Shown here: piece by piece, positions 44,575-53,839 of the stretch
How positions within the stretch are numbered: the stretch's first letter is position 1
How the letters are laid out: each line of letters opens with the position of its first letter
Assembly (NCBI RefSeq): GCF_003096715.1
Contig: NZ_QEOL01000016.1
Coordinates: 62,001-126,000 of the forward strand
Direction: 5' to 3'
DNA length: 64,000 nt
DNA from: Paraburkholderia silvatlantica
Lineage (GTDB): Bacteria > Pseudomonadota > Gammaproteobacteria > Burkholderiales > Burkholderiaceae
Notes under the pieces: generated by a model
What the model saw: only the letters and a program-made list of their open reading frames with translations
Told to the model about the DNA's origin: nothing
The model's database searches: none
Translations under genes and position numbers: made by a program

Positions 44575-45651
44575 ATGCTGTGCGCCGATCAACCGGCCAT
44601 GACGACCATGGATTTCGCTTCGTCCGTCGCAACGTATGGCGCCGACCTGTCGGGCCTCATTTGCGGTTTTCGCTTCACGCCGGGGCAGCCTGGGCAGCCC
44701 GTCACGTGCGACGATGTCCTCGAGGCGCTGCGGCTCGCGCACGAGAGCGGCGAGCCGCAAGCCGCGCGCGACGACACGTTTTACTGGCTGCATTTCAATC
44801 TCGCCCACGCCGCGGCGCAACCGTGGATGCGCGCGCATCTCGAGCTGCCCGACGCCTTCTTCGAGATGCTCGTGGAAGGCTCGCACTCCACGCGTATCGA
44901 GCACGTGGACAACGGGCTATTTGCCGTGGTCAACGACGTGATGTTCGATTTCGAACTCACGCCCTCGCAGATCGCGACGCTCTGGTCGTACACGCACGAG
45001 CGCATTCTCGTCACGGCGCGCCTGAAACCGCTGCGCTCCATCGACCGTCTGCGCGGTTACGTGCGCAACGGCGAGACGTTCCGCTCGCCGGCAGAATTGC
45101 TCATCCACCTGATGCGCGACCAGGCCGACCTCATGGTGGAGATCGTGCGCCGCACGAGTGTCGACGTCGATCGCGCCGAGGACCAGTATCTCGCCTCGCG
45201 CCGCTCGGCGAGCCGCCACGATCTCGCGGCCATGCGGCGCATCCTGGTGCGCCTGCAACGCATGCTCGCGCCGGAGCCGGGTTCGATTTTCCGTCTGCTC
45301 GCGCGCCCGCCGCGCTGGCTCCAGACACCCGACATGCAGGACCTGCGCGAGGCGACCGAAGAGTTCTCGCTCGTGCTGGGCGACATGGCCGGACTCGTCG
45401 AGCGCATCAAGCTGTTGCAGGAAGAAATTGCCGCGCGGCTCGAAGAACAGAACAACCGCACGCTTTTCACGCTCACGCTCGTCACCGTGCTCGCGTTGCC
45501 GATCAACATCGTCGCGGGCTTTTTCGGCATGAACGTGGGCGGCATTCCGCTCGCGGAAAACCGCCACGGCTTCTGGCTCATGGTGGTGCTGGTCGCGACC
45601 TTCACGGCGCTGCTGGGCTGGTGGGTGTTCCGCCGGCGCGGCGACACCTGA
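44575..45651 (+). CDS. CorA/ZntB-type metal ion transporter
   Basis: Inner-membrane CorA-superfamily channel/transporter, 358 aa. A long cytoplasmic funnel domain is followed by two C-terminal helices. The first (TLFTLTLVTVLALPINIVAG) ends in the hallmark GMN motif (FFGMNVGGIPL), and the second is FWLMVVLVATFTALLGWWVF. The N-terminal FWLHFNLAHAAAQPWMRAHLELPDAF resembles ZntB more than CorA, suggesting zinc. No ribosome binding site stands out; an ATG at 44599 is an alternative start. Confidence 0.88.
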   Translation: MLCADQPAMTTMDFASSVATYGADLSGLICGFRFTPGQPGQPVTCDDVLEALRLAHESGEPQAARDDTFYWLHFNLAHAAAQPWMRAHLELPDAFFEMLVEGSHSTRIEHVDNGLFAVVNDVMFDFELTPSQIATLWSYTHERILVTARLKPLRSIDRLRGYVRNGETFRSPAELLIHLMRDQADLMVEIVRRTSVDVDRAEDQYLASRRSASRHDLAAMRRILVRLQRMLAPEPGSIFRLLARPPRWLQTPDMQDLREATEEFSLVLGDMAGLVERIKLLQEEIAARLEEQNNRTLFTLTLVTVLALPINIVAGFFGMNVGGIPLAENRHGFWLMVVLVATFTALLGWWVFRRRGDT

Positions 45652-45683
45652 GGCTTGCGGGGTGCCGCCGGAGTGCCCGGCGC

Positions 45684-45797
45684 GGCATCACGCTCATGAT
45701 CGCCGCCGACATGAGCGCCGAAGCCGCGCTCACGCGCAGCGACCTCGCGCTCTACGGCGCGAAAAAGGGCGGCCGCAACCGCATCGAATGCGCATGA
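45684..45797 (+). pseudogene. C-terminal scrap of a GGDEF (diguanylate cyclase) domain
   Basis: Thirty-seven residues (GITLMIAADMSAEAALTRSD, then LALYGAKKGGRNRIECA) match the end of GGDEF domains, where ADxALYxAKxxGRNR is nearly invariant. There is no start codon arrangement or GGDEF active site upstream, since the preceding 30 bp join directly to the CorA-type gene. It is a gene remnant. Confidence 0.6.
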
Positions 45798-45922
45798 TGG
45801 GCGTTCACGTTAGCTGACGTTGGCGTGCGCCGGGCACCGCGCGCGCCCGCAACCGGCGCGTTGGTGTATGTTGGCGTCATACCGTAGCCGCTCCCCATGA
45901 CGGCCCTGGTGCGGAGAACGCC

Positions 45923-47533
45923 TTGCCCGAAGTCTCGCCCAAACCCGGCGCGGTCCGCTCGCGAGTGTCGCGTTTGCTCGTGCTGCTGGTCGTGGCGCTG
46001 ATCCCGATCCTGCTGTGCGTGGCGCTCGGACGTTACGAGGCCGAGCGCTTTGCGCAGCGCGAGGCGACGCTCGCTTCCGCGATTATCGTCGGGCAGGTTG
46101 TCTCGATCGTCGAGACGGCGCAGAGCGCGGCGCGCTCGTTCGCGCCGCGTGCGAACGAAGCGTGCGGCACGCTCTCGCCGGATCTCACGCGCAAGGCCGC
46201 CGCCGTGCCCTATGTGCGCACGCTCAACATTCTTTACGAAGGCCGCGTCGACTGCTCGTCCGCGTTCTCGCAACAAGCGGTTCCCAATGGCGGCTGGCTC
46301 AATGGCGGCGTCCCGGCCGCGCAGGGCGAATGGCTCATGATCGTCGAGGACACGCCGATGGTGCGCAACCGTCCCTCGCTGCTGGTTGGCGTCGCGGGCG
46401 AAGCGGGGCGCTCGGTGGTGGCCGTGGTGGACGTGCAGTATCTGCTGGACCTGCTGCATGGGGCGGCGCCGCTCGCCGTGTTTCGCCAGGCCGAACTGAG
46501 GGTGGGCGAGGGCACGGTGTTGCGTGAAGCCATGGCGCTCGTTAGCGTGCGCGGCGCGCCGTTGCTGGTCGATATGCAAAAGCGCATGTCGGGCGCTACG
46601 ATCGATCTGAAGATCTACGGGCGGCCCGAGCGCATTCTCGAAACCTGGCGCGGCCTGCTGCTGCGCTATCTGCCGTGGGCGGCCGCCTTTTCCGCGTGGC
46701 TCGTCTGGCTCGTGCGCCGCTTGCAGCAAAACGGCCAGTCGCGCCGCGAACAACTGCTGCGGGCCATCCGTGCGAACGAATTTCATGTCGAATACCAGCC
46801 GCTCTACGGCGTCGAGACGGGGCGCTGCGAGGGCGTGGAGGCGCTGCTGCGCTGGGTGCGGCCGGGCACAGGCGCGATCCGTCCGGACGAGTTCATTCAG
46901 GTAGCCGAAGAAGAGCACGTGATCGTGCCGCTTACGCAGCATCTGCTGAAGCTCATCGGGCGCGACGTGGCCACGTGGGACGTCGCGCCGGGCTTTCACC
47001 TCGGCGTCAACTTCGCGCCCGAGCATCTGTCGGGCGTCCAGCTCGTGAGCGACGTACAGGCGCTGCGCGCGGCCGTGGCGCCGCACGGCGCGACGATCAC
47101 GCTCGAGATCACTGAGCGCACGCTGGTGCGCAATACCGGGCAGGCGCGCAACAATCTGGTGACCTTGCGGCGCGAGGGCGTGAAGGTCGCCATCGACGAT
47201 TTTGGCATGGGATATTGTTCGCTCTCGTATCTCGAGAAATTTCCGTTCGACATCCTGAAGATCGATCGAGGCTTCGTGCTGACCATCGATGCGCAAGGCA
47301 GCAAGGCAACCGTGCTCGACGCCATTATCGATCTCGCGCATAGCCTTGGCGCGCGGATCGTGGCCGAGGGGGTGGAAACGCAGGTGCAGCGCGACTATCT
47401 GTGCGCGCGCGGCGTCACGTATATCCAGGGCTTTTTCTACGCGAAGCCCATGTCGTCGGAGGCGTTCGTGCGCTGGTATCGCGCGAACGGGGCGCATATG
47501 TCGCCCGATCCGCACGCGACGGCTGGCGCATAG
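45923..47533 (+). CDS. CSS-motif EAL domain cyclic-di-GMP phosphodiesterase
   Basis: Membrane c-di-GMP phosphodiesterase, 536 aa, of the PdeC/YjcC type. The start is a TTG at 45923 with GGAGA shortly upstream. TM1 lies at 17-36. A periplasmic CSS sensor has the conserved Cys pair (Cys81 in EACGTL and Cys111 in VDCSS), which responds to redox state in studied homologues. TM2 is near 250-266. The EAL domain is intact: EGVEALLRW, the metal-binding NFAPEHL, EITERTL and IDDFGMGYCSLSYL, then KIDRGFV. It can oppose the WspR cyclase encoded 11 kb away. Confidence 0.92.
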   Translation: MPEVSPKPGAVRSRVSRLLVLLVVALIPILLCVALGRYEAERFAQREATLASAIIVGQVVSIVETAQSAARSFAPRANEACGTLSPDLTRKAAAVPYVRTLNILYEGRVDCSSAFSQQAVPNGGWLNGGVPAAQGEWLMIVEDTPMVRNRPSLLVGVAGEAGRSVVAVVDVQYLLDLLHGAAPLAVFRQAELRVGEGTVLREAMALVSVRGAPLLVDMQKRMSGATIDLKIYGRPERILETWRGLLLRYLPWAAAFSAWLVWLVRRLQQNGQSRREQLLRAIRANEFHVEYQPLYGVETGRCEGVEALLRWVRPGTGAIRPDEFIQVAEEEHVIVPLTQHLLKLIGRDVATWDVAPGFHLGVNFAPEHLSGVQLVSDVQALRAAVAPHGATITLEITERTLVRNTGQARNNLVTLRREGVKVAIDDFGMGYCSLSYLEKFPFDILKIDRGFVLTIDAQGSKATVLDAIIDLAHSLGARIVAEGVETQVQRDYLCARGVTYIQGFFYAKPMSSEAFVRWYRANGAHMSPDPHATAGA

Positions 47534-47672
47534 GTCGCCCGCGTATTCCTGCCGGCGTGATTTGCTTAGCGCGAAACGTCGGTTCCGCGCACGCGTGCGG
47601 CCCGGTAGCATCATCGCTTCGATGGCTGCGCCGTGTGGGTGCACGCCCCATGCCAACACGGAAGCGCTGAAG

Positions 47673-48650
47673 ATGAGCACGCCGCCAAGACCCCATATCC
47701 GCCGATATACCCGCCGCCATTTCCTCGCCACGCTCGGCGCGACGCTTGCTGGCGCGGCGCTGCCCGCCACCGCGTTCGCCAGGTATCAGCCCGGCCAGTT
47801 CCGCATCGGCTACCAGAAGGCCGCGAGCACGCTCGTGCTGCTCAAGGCCAACGGCACGCTCGAAACGCGTCTCGCGCCGCTCGGCATCAAGGTGTCGTGG
47901 ACCGAATTCCCCGCCGGCCCGCAATTGCTCGAAGGCCTGAACGTGGGCGCGATCGACTTTGGCTATGTGGGCGAAGCCCCGCCCGTATTTGCTCAGGCTG
48001 CGGGCGCGGATTTTGTCTATACGGCGTATGAATTGCCCACGCCGCACGCGGAAGGCGTGGTGGTTGCGAAAAATTCGCCAATCCATGACGTGGCAGGACT
48101 GAAGGGCAAGAAGATCGGCCTGAATCGCGGCTCGGATGTGCACTGGTTTCTCGTCGCGCTGCTGCAAAAGCAGGGCCTTTCCATTGCCGACGTGCAGCCC
48201 GTGTATCTGGCGCCCGCCGACGCGCGCGCGGCGCTGCAAAGCGGCGCCATCGACGCGTGGGCGATCTGGGACCCGTTCCTGGCTGCCGTCGAATCGCAGG
48301 ACGGCGCACGCCTGCTTGCCGACGCCAGCGGCGTGGCGAGCCATCATCAGTTCTTCCTGAGCCAGCGCGAATTCGCGCAAAACCGCAAGGACGCTCTAGC
48401 GATCGCGCTGGACGAACTCGGCAAGACGGGGCAGTGGGTGCGCGCCAACACGGCGGCGGCGGCCGCGAAACTCTCGCCAATCCAGGGCCTGGATGCGGCG
48501 ACGATCCAGACCGGCCTCAGCCATTACGCGCATGAATACCGGCCGATCGACGCCGCGGTGATCGCGCAGCAGCAGAAGATCGCGGACACGTTCTACGACC
48601 TGAAAATCATTCCGCGCCGCGTGGTGACGAAGGACGCCGTGCTCGCATGA
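47673..48650 (+). CDS. Aliphatic sulfonate ABC transporter substrate-binding protein (SsuA-like), orphan
   Basis: Periplasmic binding protein of 325 aa. The N-terminus YTRRHFLATLGATLAGAALP resembles a Tat-type signal. The mature start RIGYQKAASTLVLLKANGTLE and the motif WTEFPAGPQLLEGLNVGAIDFGYVGEAPPVFAQAAG are typical of SsuA-type proteins. AIDAWAIWDPFLAAVE follows. No permease, ATPase or monooxygenase gene is adjacent, so it must pair with a transporter elsewhere. It is followed by a hairpin and converges on the sugar ABC operon. Confidence 0.87.
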   Translation: MSTPPRPHIRRYTRRHFLATLGATLAGAALPATAFARYQPGQFRIGYQKAASTLVLLKANGTLETRLAPLGIKVSWTEFPAGPQLLEGLNVGAIDFGYVGEAPPVFAQAAGADFVYTAYELPTPHAEGVVVAKNSPIHDVAGLKGKKIGLNRGSDVHWFLVALLQKQGLSIADVQPVYLAPADARAALQSGAIDAWAIWDPFLAAVESQDGARLLADASGVASHHQFFLSQREFAQNRKDALAIALDELGKTGQWVRANTAAAAAKLSPIQGLDAATIQTGLSHYAHEYRPIDAAVIAQQQKIADTFYDLKIIPRRVVTKDAVLA

Positions 48651-48652
48651 CC

Positions 48653-48685
48653 GTCGCGAAGCACAGGCGTCTGTGCTCATGCGAC
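48653..48685. terminator. Hairpin between convergent transport genes
   Basis: Perfect 7-bp arms AGCACAG/CTGTGCT with a GCGT loop, extended by an outer GTCGC/GCGAC pairing. It fills the 37-bp gap between the SsuA-like gene and the end of the sugar-binding protein gene, so a shared terminator role is likely. Confidence 0.5.
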
Positions 48686-48687
48686 GC

Positions 48688-49629
48688 TTAGTGCGACGAC
48701 CAGCCCTTGTAGCTGCCTACGTTGTCGCGCGTGACGAGTTGCGGCGTCATTTCAATCATCGGATTGGCGGGCTTCTTGCCGTTCATGATGTCGTAGCCCA
48801 CCTGCACGGCCGTCTGCGCCATCTTGTACGGGTCCTGGCTGGCCGAAGCCTGCACGAGCGTGTCGGTCTTGAGCGCCGTTTCGATATCGGGCGCGCCATC
48901 CACCGACGTAATCACGATGTTGCTGCGATGCAATTGCTTCGCGGCCAGGTCGCTGCCGATGGCCTGCGGATCGTTGATCGCGAACACGCCGGCAATCTTC
49001 GGGAAACGCGTGAGGTAGCCCTGCATCGCGTTCATGCCGCCTTCGCGCGAACCCTTGCCGTCCTGATCGTCGGAGAGGATCTTGATGCCGGGCGTTTTGG
49101 CGAGCACCTGCTTGCAGCCGTTCACGCGGTCGATCACGGCCGAGACCTGCGGCCCGTTCTGGATGATCACATTGCCGGTGTTGTTGATCTTTTTCGCGAG
49201 ATATTCGCACGAAATCTCGCCGGCCTTCACGTTGTCGGTCTGCACGGTGGCGTCGGCGCCCGCGGCGGCCACGTCCACGGCCATCACCACGATACCGGCC
49301 GCCTGCGCCTTCTTCACCGCCGGCAAGATCGCCTTCGGATCGGTCGCGTTCAGGAGAATCATGTCCACGTGCGCCGAAATGAAGTTGTCGATCTGCGTGA
49401 ACTGCTTGTTGAGGTCGTAGTCGGCCGAAACGGCCGTGACCCTGGCATTCGGGTTGATCTGCTTCGCCTTCGCTTGCGCACCCTGCACGATCGTTACGAA
49501 GTAGGGGTTGCCGAGCGAACCCACGGTAATGCCGACCGACTTGAGCTGTTTGTCGGCGGCATGCGCGCCTTGCAGTGCGAATCCGAACGTGAGGGCGGCA
49601 GCGGCGAGAACGGCTTTTTTCTTGAACAT
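48688..49629 (-). CDS. Sugar ABC transporter periplasmic binding protein (RbsB-like)
   Basis: Periplasmic substrate-binding protein of the ribose/galactose type (peripla_BP_4), 313 aa. The signal peptide (AVLAAAALTFGFALQGAHAA) precedes the mature start KQLKSVGITVGSLGNPYFVTI. Signature segments are DMILLNATDPKAILPAVKKAQAAGI and GVFAINDPQAIGSDLAAKQL. It is the last gene of the ROK-ATPase-permease-binding protein operon, 113 bp after the permease gene, the usual place for a strongly expressed binding protein. The exact sugar is unknown. Confidence 0.9.
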   Translation of the reverse strand: MFKKKAVLAAAALTFGFALQGAHAADKQLKSVGITVGSLGNPYFVTIVQGAQAKAKQINPNARVTAVSADYDLNKQFTQIDNFISAHVDMILLNATDPKAILPAVKKAQAAGIVVMAVDVAAAGADATVQTDNVKAGEISCEYLAKKINNTGNVIIQNGPQVSAVIDRVNGCKQVLAKTPGIKILSDDQDGKGSREGGMNAMQGYLTRFPKIAGVFAINDPQAIGSDLAAKQLHRSNIVITSVDGAPDIETALKTDTLVQASASQDPYKMAQTAVQVGYDIMNGKKPANPMIEMTPQLVTRDNVGSYKGWSSH

Positions 49630-49742
49630 GAGGTTGTCTCCTGAGGGGGCCTGCTTGGGTCCTGTTTGGGTGCTTTACCGGCAAGCGCAGCAGGACCGCC
49701 TGCGCTCGCGCCTGTTTCTGGCTGATGCTGTATAGGCGCCGC

Positions 49743-50786
49743 TTACGTGCGGGCCGAGCCGCGCTGGCGGTAGCGGTCGAGCGCCACGGCGCCGACGATC
49801 ACGAGGCCCTTGATGATGTACTGCCAGATGTCCGAGACGCCGAGCAGCACGAGGCCGTTGGTGAGGACGGCGATGATGAGCGCGCCGATCAGCGTGCCGA
49901 TGATCGAGCCCACGCCGCCCACGAAGCTCGTGCCGCCCAGAATCACCGCGGCGATCGCGTCGAGTTCATAGGACTGGCCCAGTTGCAGGCCGTTGGCCGC
50001 GTAGAGGCGCGCCGCCGACATCACCGCGCCGAGGCCCGCGAGCAGGCCCGAGACGGCATAGACGAACATCTCGATGCCCCATACCTTGATGCCCGAGAGG
50101 CGCGCCGCTTCCGGGTTGCCGCCCACCGAGTAGATGCGCAGACCGAGCACGGTACGGCGCAGCACGAACCACGAGCCGGCCACCACCACGAGCGCGATGA
50201 TCACGAGCCAGGGCACGCCGAGCACGGTGCCGTTGCCGATGAACGCGAACGGCAGCTGCGGGTTGAAGATCGTCGTGTCGTGACCCATGAGGCGCGCAAT
50301 GCCGCGTACCGCCGTGAGCGAGCCGAGCGTGACGATGAACGGCGGCAGGCGCAGGAGCGAGATGAGTGCGCCGTTGACGAGGCCGAAGCCGAGGCCCACC
50401 GCGAGCGCCATGGGCACGCCGAGCCAGCCCCAGCCCGCGATGTTCGAGCCGATCATGGCGGCCATGGCGGCGGCGGCCAGCACCGAACCCACCGAAAGAT
50501 CGATGCCGCCCGTGAGAATCACGAACGTCATGCCGGCGGCGAGCACGATGTTGATCGACGCCTGCTGCGTGACGATCGAAAGATTTTCCAGCGTGAAGAA
50601 TCCGTCGTTGAGCAGACCGAAGCCGATGCACAGCAGCACCAGCACCGGCAGCATGCCGGCGGTGCGCACGAGCGACTTCATGCGCTGGCGATGACCGTCG
50701 ACCGCGACGCTGCGTGCGGGTTGAGCGCCTTGCGCAGGCTGCGTGGGCGAGGCCGCGACACCGTGCCGGGGAAGAATGCTTTTCAT
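49743..50786 (-). CDS. Sugar ABC transporter permease (RbsC-like)
   Basis: Inner-membrane permease of the ribose/xylose/allose family, 347 aa. The ATG at 50786 has AGGAG 6 nt upstream. Conserved segments are INIVLAAGMTFVILTGGIDLSVGSVLA, GRNPEAARLSGI-type sequence (GGNPEAARLSGIKV) and ELDAIAAVILGGTSFVGGVGSIIGT. About ten hydrophobic helices are apparent. It lies 41 bp downstream of the ATPase gene. Confidence 0.92.
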   Translation of the reverse strand: MKSILPRHGVAASPTQPAQGAQPARSVAVDGHRQRMKSLVRTAGMLPVLVLLCIGFGLLNDGFFTLENLSIVTQQASINIVLAAGMTFVILTGGIDLSVGSVLAAAAMAAMIGSNIAGWGWLGVPMALAVGLGFGLVNGALISLLRLPPFIVTLGSLTAVRGIARLMGHDTTIFNPQLPFAFIGNGTVLGVPWLVIIALVVVAGSWFVLRRTVLGLRIYSVGGNPEAARLSGIKVWGIEMFVYAVSGLLAGLGAVMSAARLYAANGLQLGQSYELDAIAAVILGGTSFVGGVGSIIGTLIGALIIAVLTNGLVLLGVSDIWQYIIKGLVIVGAVALDRYRQRGSART

Positions 50787-50827
50787 GTCGTACTCCTGAG
50801 GGACGTTTCTTGCGTATGCGATGAAGG

Positions 50828-52381
50828 TCAAGCGGCTTCGTCGAGCGGGTGCTGCGAGCCGGTGGCGAGTTCGATGATCGCCTCCTGCGTGATGGGTTTG
50901 CCGGTGTAGCCGCCAAGCTCGCCGGCGAACACGCCTTCGCGCATGACGAGCACGCGGTCGGCCACGCCGATGATCTCGGGCAGTTCGCTCGAAATCACGA
51001 TGATGCCCACGCCGGTCTTGGCGAGGTCGTTGATGATCCGGTAGATCTCGGACTTTGCGCCGATATCGACGCCGCGCGTGGGCTCGTCGAGTATCAGCAC
51101 GCGCGGCCTGGTTTCCAGCAGGCGCGAGAGCAGCACCTTCTGCTGGTTGCCGCCCGAGAGCGCGCCCACGTTCACGCGCGCGCTCGGCACGCGAATGGAG
51201 AGCGAACGGATGGCTTCCTTCGCGCGCTCGCCGCCGCGGGCGAGGTCGAGCACGCCCATGCGCGCGTCGCGCCCGGCCACGGCGACGTTGATGTTGTCGC
51301 GCACGCTCATGTCGAGAAAGAGGCCCTGATGCTTGCGGTCTTCGGTCAGATAGACGAGGCCCGCGTTGATCGCGTCGCGCGGCGTGTGCACGTTGAGCCG
51401 CTTGCCGTCGATGGCGATCTCGCCGCGCACGCGCGGCTCCGCGCCGAAGATGAGGCGCGCAAGCTCGGTGCGGCCCGCGCCCACGAGACCCGCAATGCCG
51501 AGCACTTCGCCCGCGTGCAGGTCGAGGCTGCAGCCGCGCACGCGCTTGTCGTCGGCCACATCGCGCACGGTAAGCACGGCCTTGCCCGGATCGTAGGGGG
51601 CGTGCGCCTTTTTGTAGAAGCCCGAAATATCGCGGCCCACCATCATGCTCACGAGGCTTTCCGCGTTGAGCGCGTCGCGCATGAGCGTGCCGACGTAGCT
51701 GCCGTCGCGCAGCACGGAAACGCGGTCCGACAGCTCGTACACCTCGGCCATGCGGTGGCTGATGTAGATGATCGCAAGGCCTTCGTCGCGAAGCTGGTTG
51801 ATGAGCTTGAAAAGGCGCTCCGTTTCGCGCGAGGAAAGCGGCGTGGTGGGCTCGTCCATCACGATGATGCGCGCGTCGCTATGGACGGCGCGTGCGATTT
51901 CCACGAGCTGGCGCTCGGCGATGGAAAGCGAGCCGACCAGCGTCGTGGGCCCGAAGCTCGCGCCGAGGCGCTTGAGCACGTCTTCGCAGCCGCGCTCCAT
52001 GGCGCGCCGGTCGACCGTGCCGAAGCGGCGGTTGCCCTTGCGCAGTTCGCGGCCCGCATGAATGTTCTCGGCAACGGAGAGATTGGGCGCGAGGCTCAGC
52101 TCCTGGTAGATCACGGCCACGCCCAGCTCGCGCGACGCATGCGGCCCGTCGATCACGACCGGCTTGCCCTCGATGAGAATCTCGCCGCCGGGGTCGGCCT
52201 GGTAGGCGCCGGAGAGAATCTTCATCAGCGTGGACTTGCCCGCGCCGTTCTCGCCCATGAGCGAGTGGACCTCGCCGGGGTAGACAGTGAGGCGCACATT
52301 GTCGAGCGCGCGCACGCCGGGAAAGGTCTTGGTGATGCCCCGCATTTCCAGCAGCGGCGGCGTGGACTCAGAGGGCGACAT
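50828..52381 (-). CDS. Sugar ABC transporter ATP-binding protein with two ABC domains (RbsA/MglA-like)
   Basis: Cytoplasmic ATPase subunit, 517 aa, with duplicated ABC domains. The first has Walker A GENGAGKST (43-51), signature LSIAERQLVEIA and Walker B IIVMDEPTT. The second has the degenerate GLVGAGRTEL loop, the signature LSGGNQQKVLLSR and Walker B VLILDEPTRGVD, the usual asymmetry of this family. The gene overlaps the ROK regulator frame by 14 bp. Confidence 0.93.
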   Translation of the reverse strand: MSPSESTPPLLEMRGITKTFPGVRALDNVRLTVYPGEVHSLMGENGAGKSTLMKILSGAYQADPGGEILIEGKPVVIDGPHASRELGVAVIYQELSLAPNLSVAENIHAGRELRKGNRRFGTVDRRAMERGCEDVLKRLGASFGPTTLVGSLSIAERQLVEIARAVHSDARIIVMDEPTTPLSSRETERLFKLINQLRDEGLAIIYISHRMAEVYELSDRVSVLRDGSYVGTLMRDALNAESLVSMMVGRDISGFYKKAHAPYDPGKAVLTVRDVADDKRVRGCSLDLHAGEVLGIAGLVGAGRTELARLIFGAEPRVRGEIAIDGKRLNVHTPRDAINAGLVYLTEDRKHQGLFLDMSVRDNINVAVAGRDARMGVLDLARGGERAKEAIRSLSIRVPSARVNVGALSGGNQQKVLLSRLLETRPRVLILDEPTRGVDIGAKSEIYRIINDLAKTGVGIIVISSELPEIIGVADRVLVMREGVFAGELGGYTGKPITQEAIIELATGSQHPLDEAA

Positions 52382-53627
52382 GGCTCTCCTCCTGCGCTTG
52401 TGTGTAAGTTTGTGCGCCGGCGCCCATGAGGATGCCCGCGCGCGGCGAAAAGTTGAAGAACATGGGGAGCGTGGCTGCGCCGAGCGCCCCCGCGTCGGGA
52501 CCGAAGGTGCCGCGCACGAGGGCGGGCGTGCCGCGCGCTTCGGGCGCCGTGGCAGCGACCGCGAGGCGCAGGCGCTGCATGAGCGTGTCGATCAGGCCCG
52601 CGTCCACGTCGGCGTCGAGCACCACAGCCGGCACGTCGAGCACGCAGAACGCCGAGCGCAGAGCGGGGGCGAGCGCGTCGACGCAGTCGTCGAGCCATTC
52701 CTGCACGCCGGGGTGGCCGCGCGCGATGCACGCTTCCAGATCGGCGCGGCTGTCGATAGTCTCGCCGCGATACTTCAGATGGCGGCGCAGCGCAATGAGC
52801 GACGCGCGCGAAAGCAGGATGTCCCACTGACCGGGCGGCTTGTGCGCCGAGGGCAGGCGGCTTGGCGGCACGGGCATCACAGCGAAATCGCCCGCGTTGC
52901 CGGTGAGGCCGCGCACGCAGTCGCCGTCGATGGCGATGCCGCCGCCGATCGCCGGGCCGAGAAACAGGTAGAGGAAGTCGTCGCGCTGGCGTCCACAGCC
53001 GTAGAAGAGCTCGGCGATGGCAGCCGCGTTGCCGTCGTTTTCGCTGAACACGGGCAGCGCCGTGGCGCGGGCGAGTTCGCCCGCGAAATCGACGTCGTTC
53101 CATACGCGAAAGGTATCGGCAGGCAGGCCCAGTTCGCGCAGCCAGCTACCGAGGTTGTACGGCTGCGCCACGCCGATGCCGGCGAGGCGGCTGCGTTCCT
53201 CCGTCGTGAGGATGCCTAATAGCTCGGCGATGTCGCGCTGCACGATTTCCTGTGCGACCGAGGGTTGCGGCAGCAGCATGTCGCGCGAACGGCGCTCGAT
53301 CATCTGGCCCGCGAAATCCACGAGCACGGTTTCGATGTTGGTCCGGTCGAGCCGCACGCCGATGGCGAACGCGCCGCGCGGCGAGAGGCGCAGGAGCGAG
53401 GCGGGCTGGCCGCGCTGGCCGTCGCGGCGGCCGCTCACCTCGATCAGGCCATTGGCCGTGAGCGACGTGATGATGGTGCCCACCGCGGTGCTCGTGAGAT
53501 TGGCGAGACGCGCGAGATCGGCCTTCGACGCCTCGCCCGCACGACGCAGCGCCTGCAGCAGCAGGCGTTCGTTGTAGCGGCGGACGTTGGCGGAATTGCT
53601 GCCCTGACCGACATGCGGACTTCTCAC
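52368..53627 (-). CDS. ROK family transcriptional regulator (XylR/NagC-like)
   Basis: Sugar-responsive repressor of 419 aa. I set the start at the GTG 53627 because of the strong AGGAGGAG just upstream. The N-terminal winged HTH is NERLLLQALRRAGEASKADLARLANLTSTAVGTII. The ROK kinase-like fold follows, with SENDGNAAAIAELFYG, GPAIGGGIAIDGDCVRG and NAGDFAVM. The usual zinc-site CxCGxxGC cluster is not apparent. It is the first gene of the sugar ABC operon, and a perfect 25-bp palindrome lies 100 bp upstream, fitting autoregulation. Confidence 0.88.
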   Translation of the reverse strand: MRSPHVGQGSNSANVRRYNERLLLQALRRAGEASKADLARLANLTSTAVGTIITSLTANGLIEVSGRRDGQRGQPASLLRLSPRGAFAIGVRLDRTNIETVLVDFAGQMIERRSRDMLLPQPSVAQEIVQRDIAELLGILTTEERSRLAGIGVAQPYNLGSWLRELGLPADTFRVWNDVDFAGELARATALPVFSENDGNAAAIAELFYGCGRQRDDFLYLFLGPAIGGGIAIDGDCVRGLTGNAGDFAVMPVPPSRLPSAHKPPGQWDILLSRASLIALRRHLKYRGETIDSRADLEACIARGHPGVQEWLDDCVDALAPALRSAFCVLDVPAVVLDADVDAGLIDTLMQRLRLAVAATAPEARGTPALVRGTFGPDAGALGAATLPMFFNFSPRAGILMGAGAQTYTQAQEESHVAL

Positions 53628-53726
53628 GTGTCTCCTCCTGGCGAGCCGGAGTTGGCGCTGTAGCGCTGCTCCGGTCTCATGTAAAGCTGAACGAGGGCAT
53701 CGGCTTTTGTTGCACTCGGCGCCGAC

Positions 53727-53751
53727 TAAATAAATCAAGTTGATTTATTTA
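53727..53751. promoter_or_regulatory. Perfect 25-bp palindrome, probable ROK operator
   Basis: Two 12-bp arms, TAAATAAATCAA and its exact reverse complement, around a single central G. It is strikingly AT-rich against the local background and lies 100 bp before the ROK start codon. Long AT-rich palindromes of this kind are typical ROK-family operators, so this is the likely site for sugar-controlled repression of the regulator/ABC operon. Confidence 0.75.
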
Positions 53752-53839
53752 ATGCCAGAAATCGGAGACTGTCAGCCTGGGGAAATCCCGTTAAGGGTAA
53801 AGGGGGCGCTGAAGGGTCCCGGCGCGATGCGGGCCCTGA

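Noticed and set aside
43848..45797. A 649-residue plus-strand frame spanning the DUF1479 and CorA-type genes
   Set aside because: Only its last 37 residues resemble a real protein (the GGDEF scrap); the rest is an alternative frame of two clear genes.
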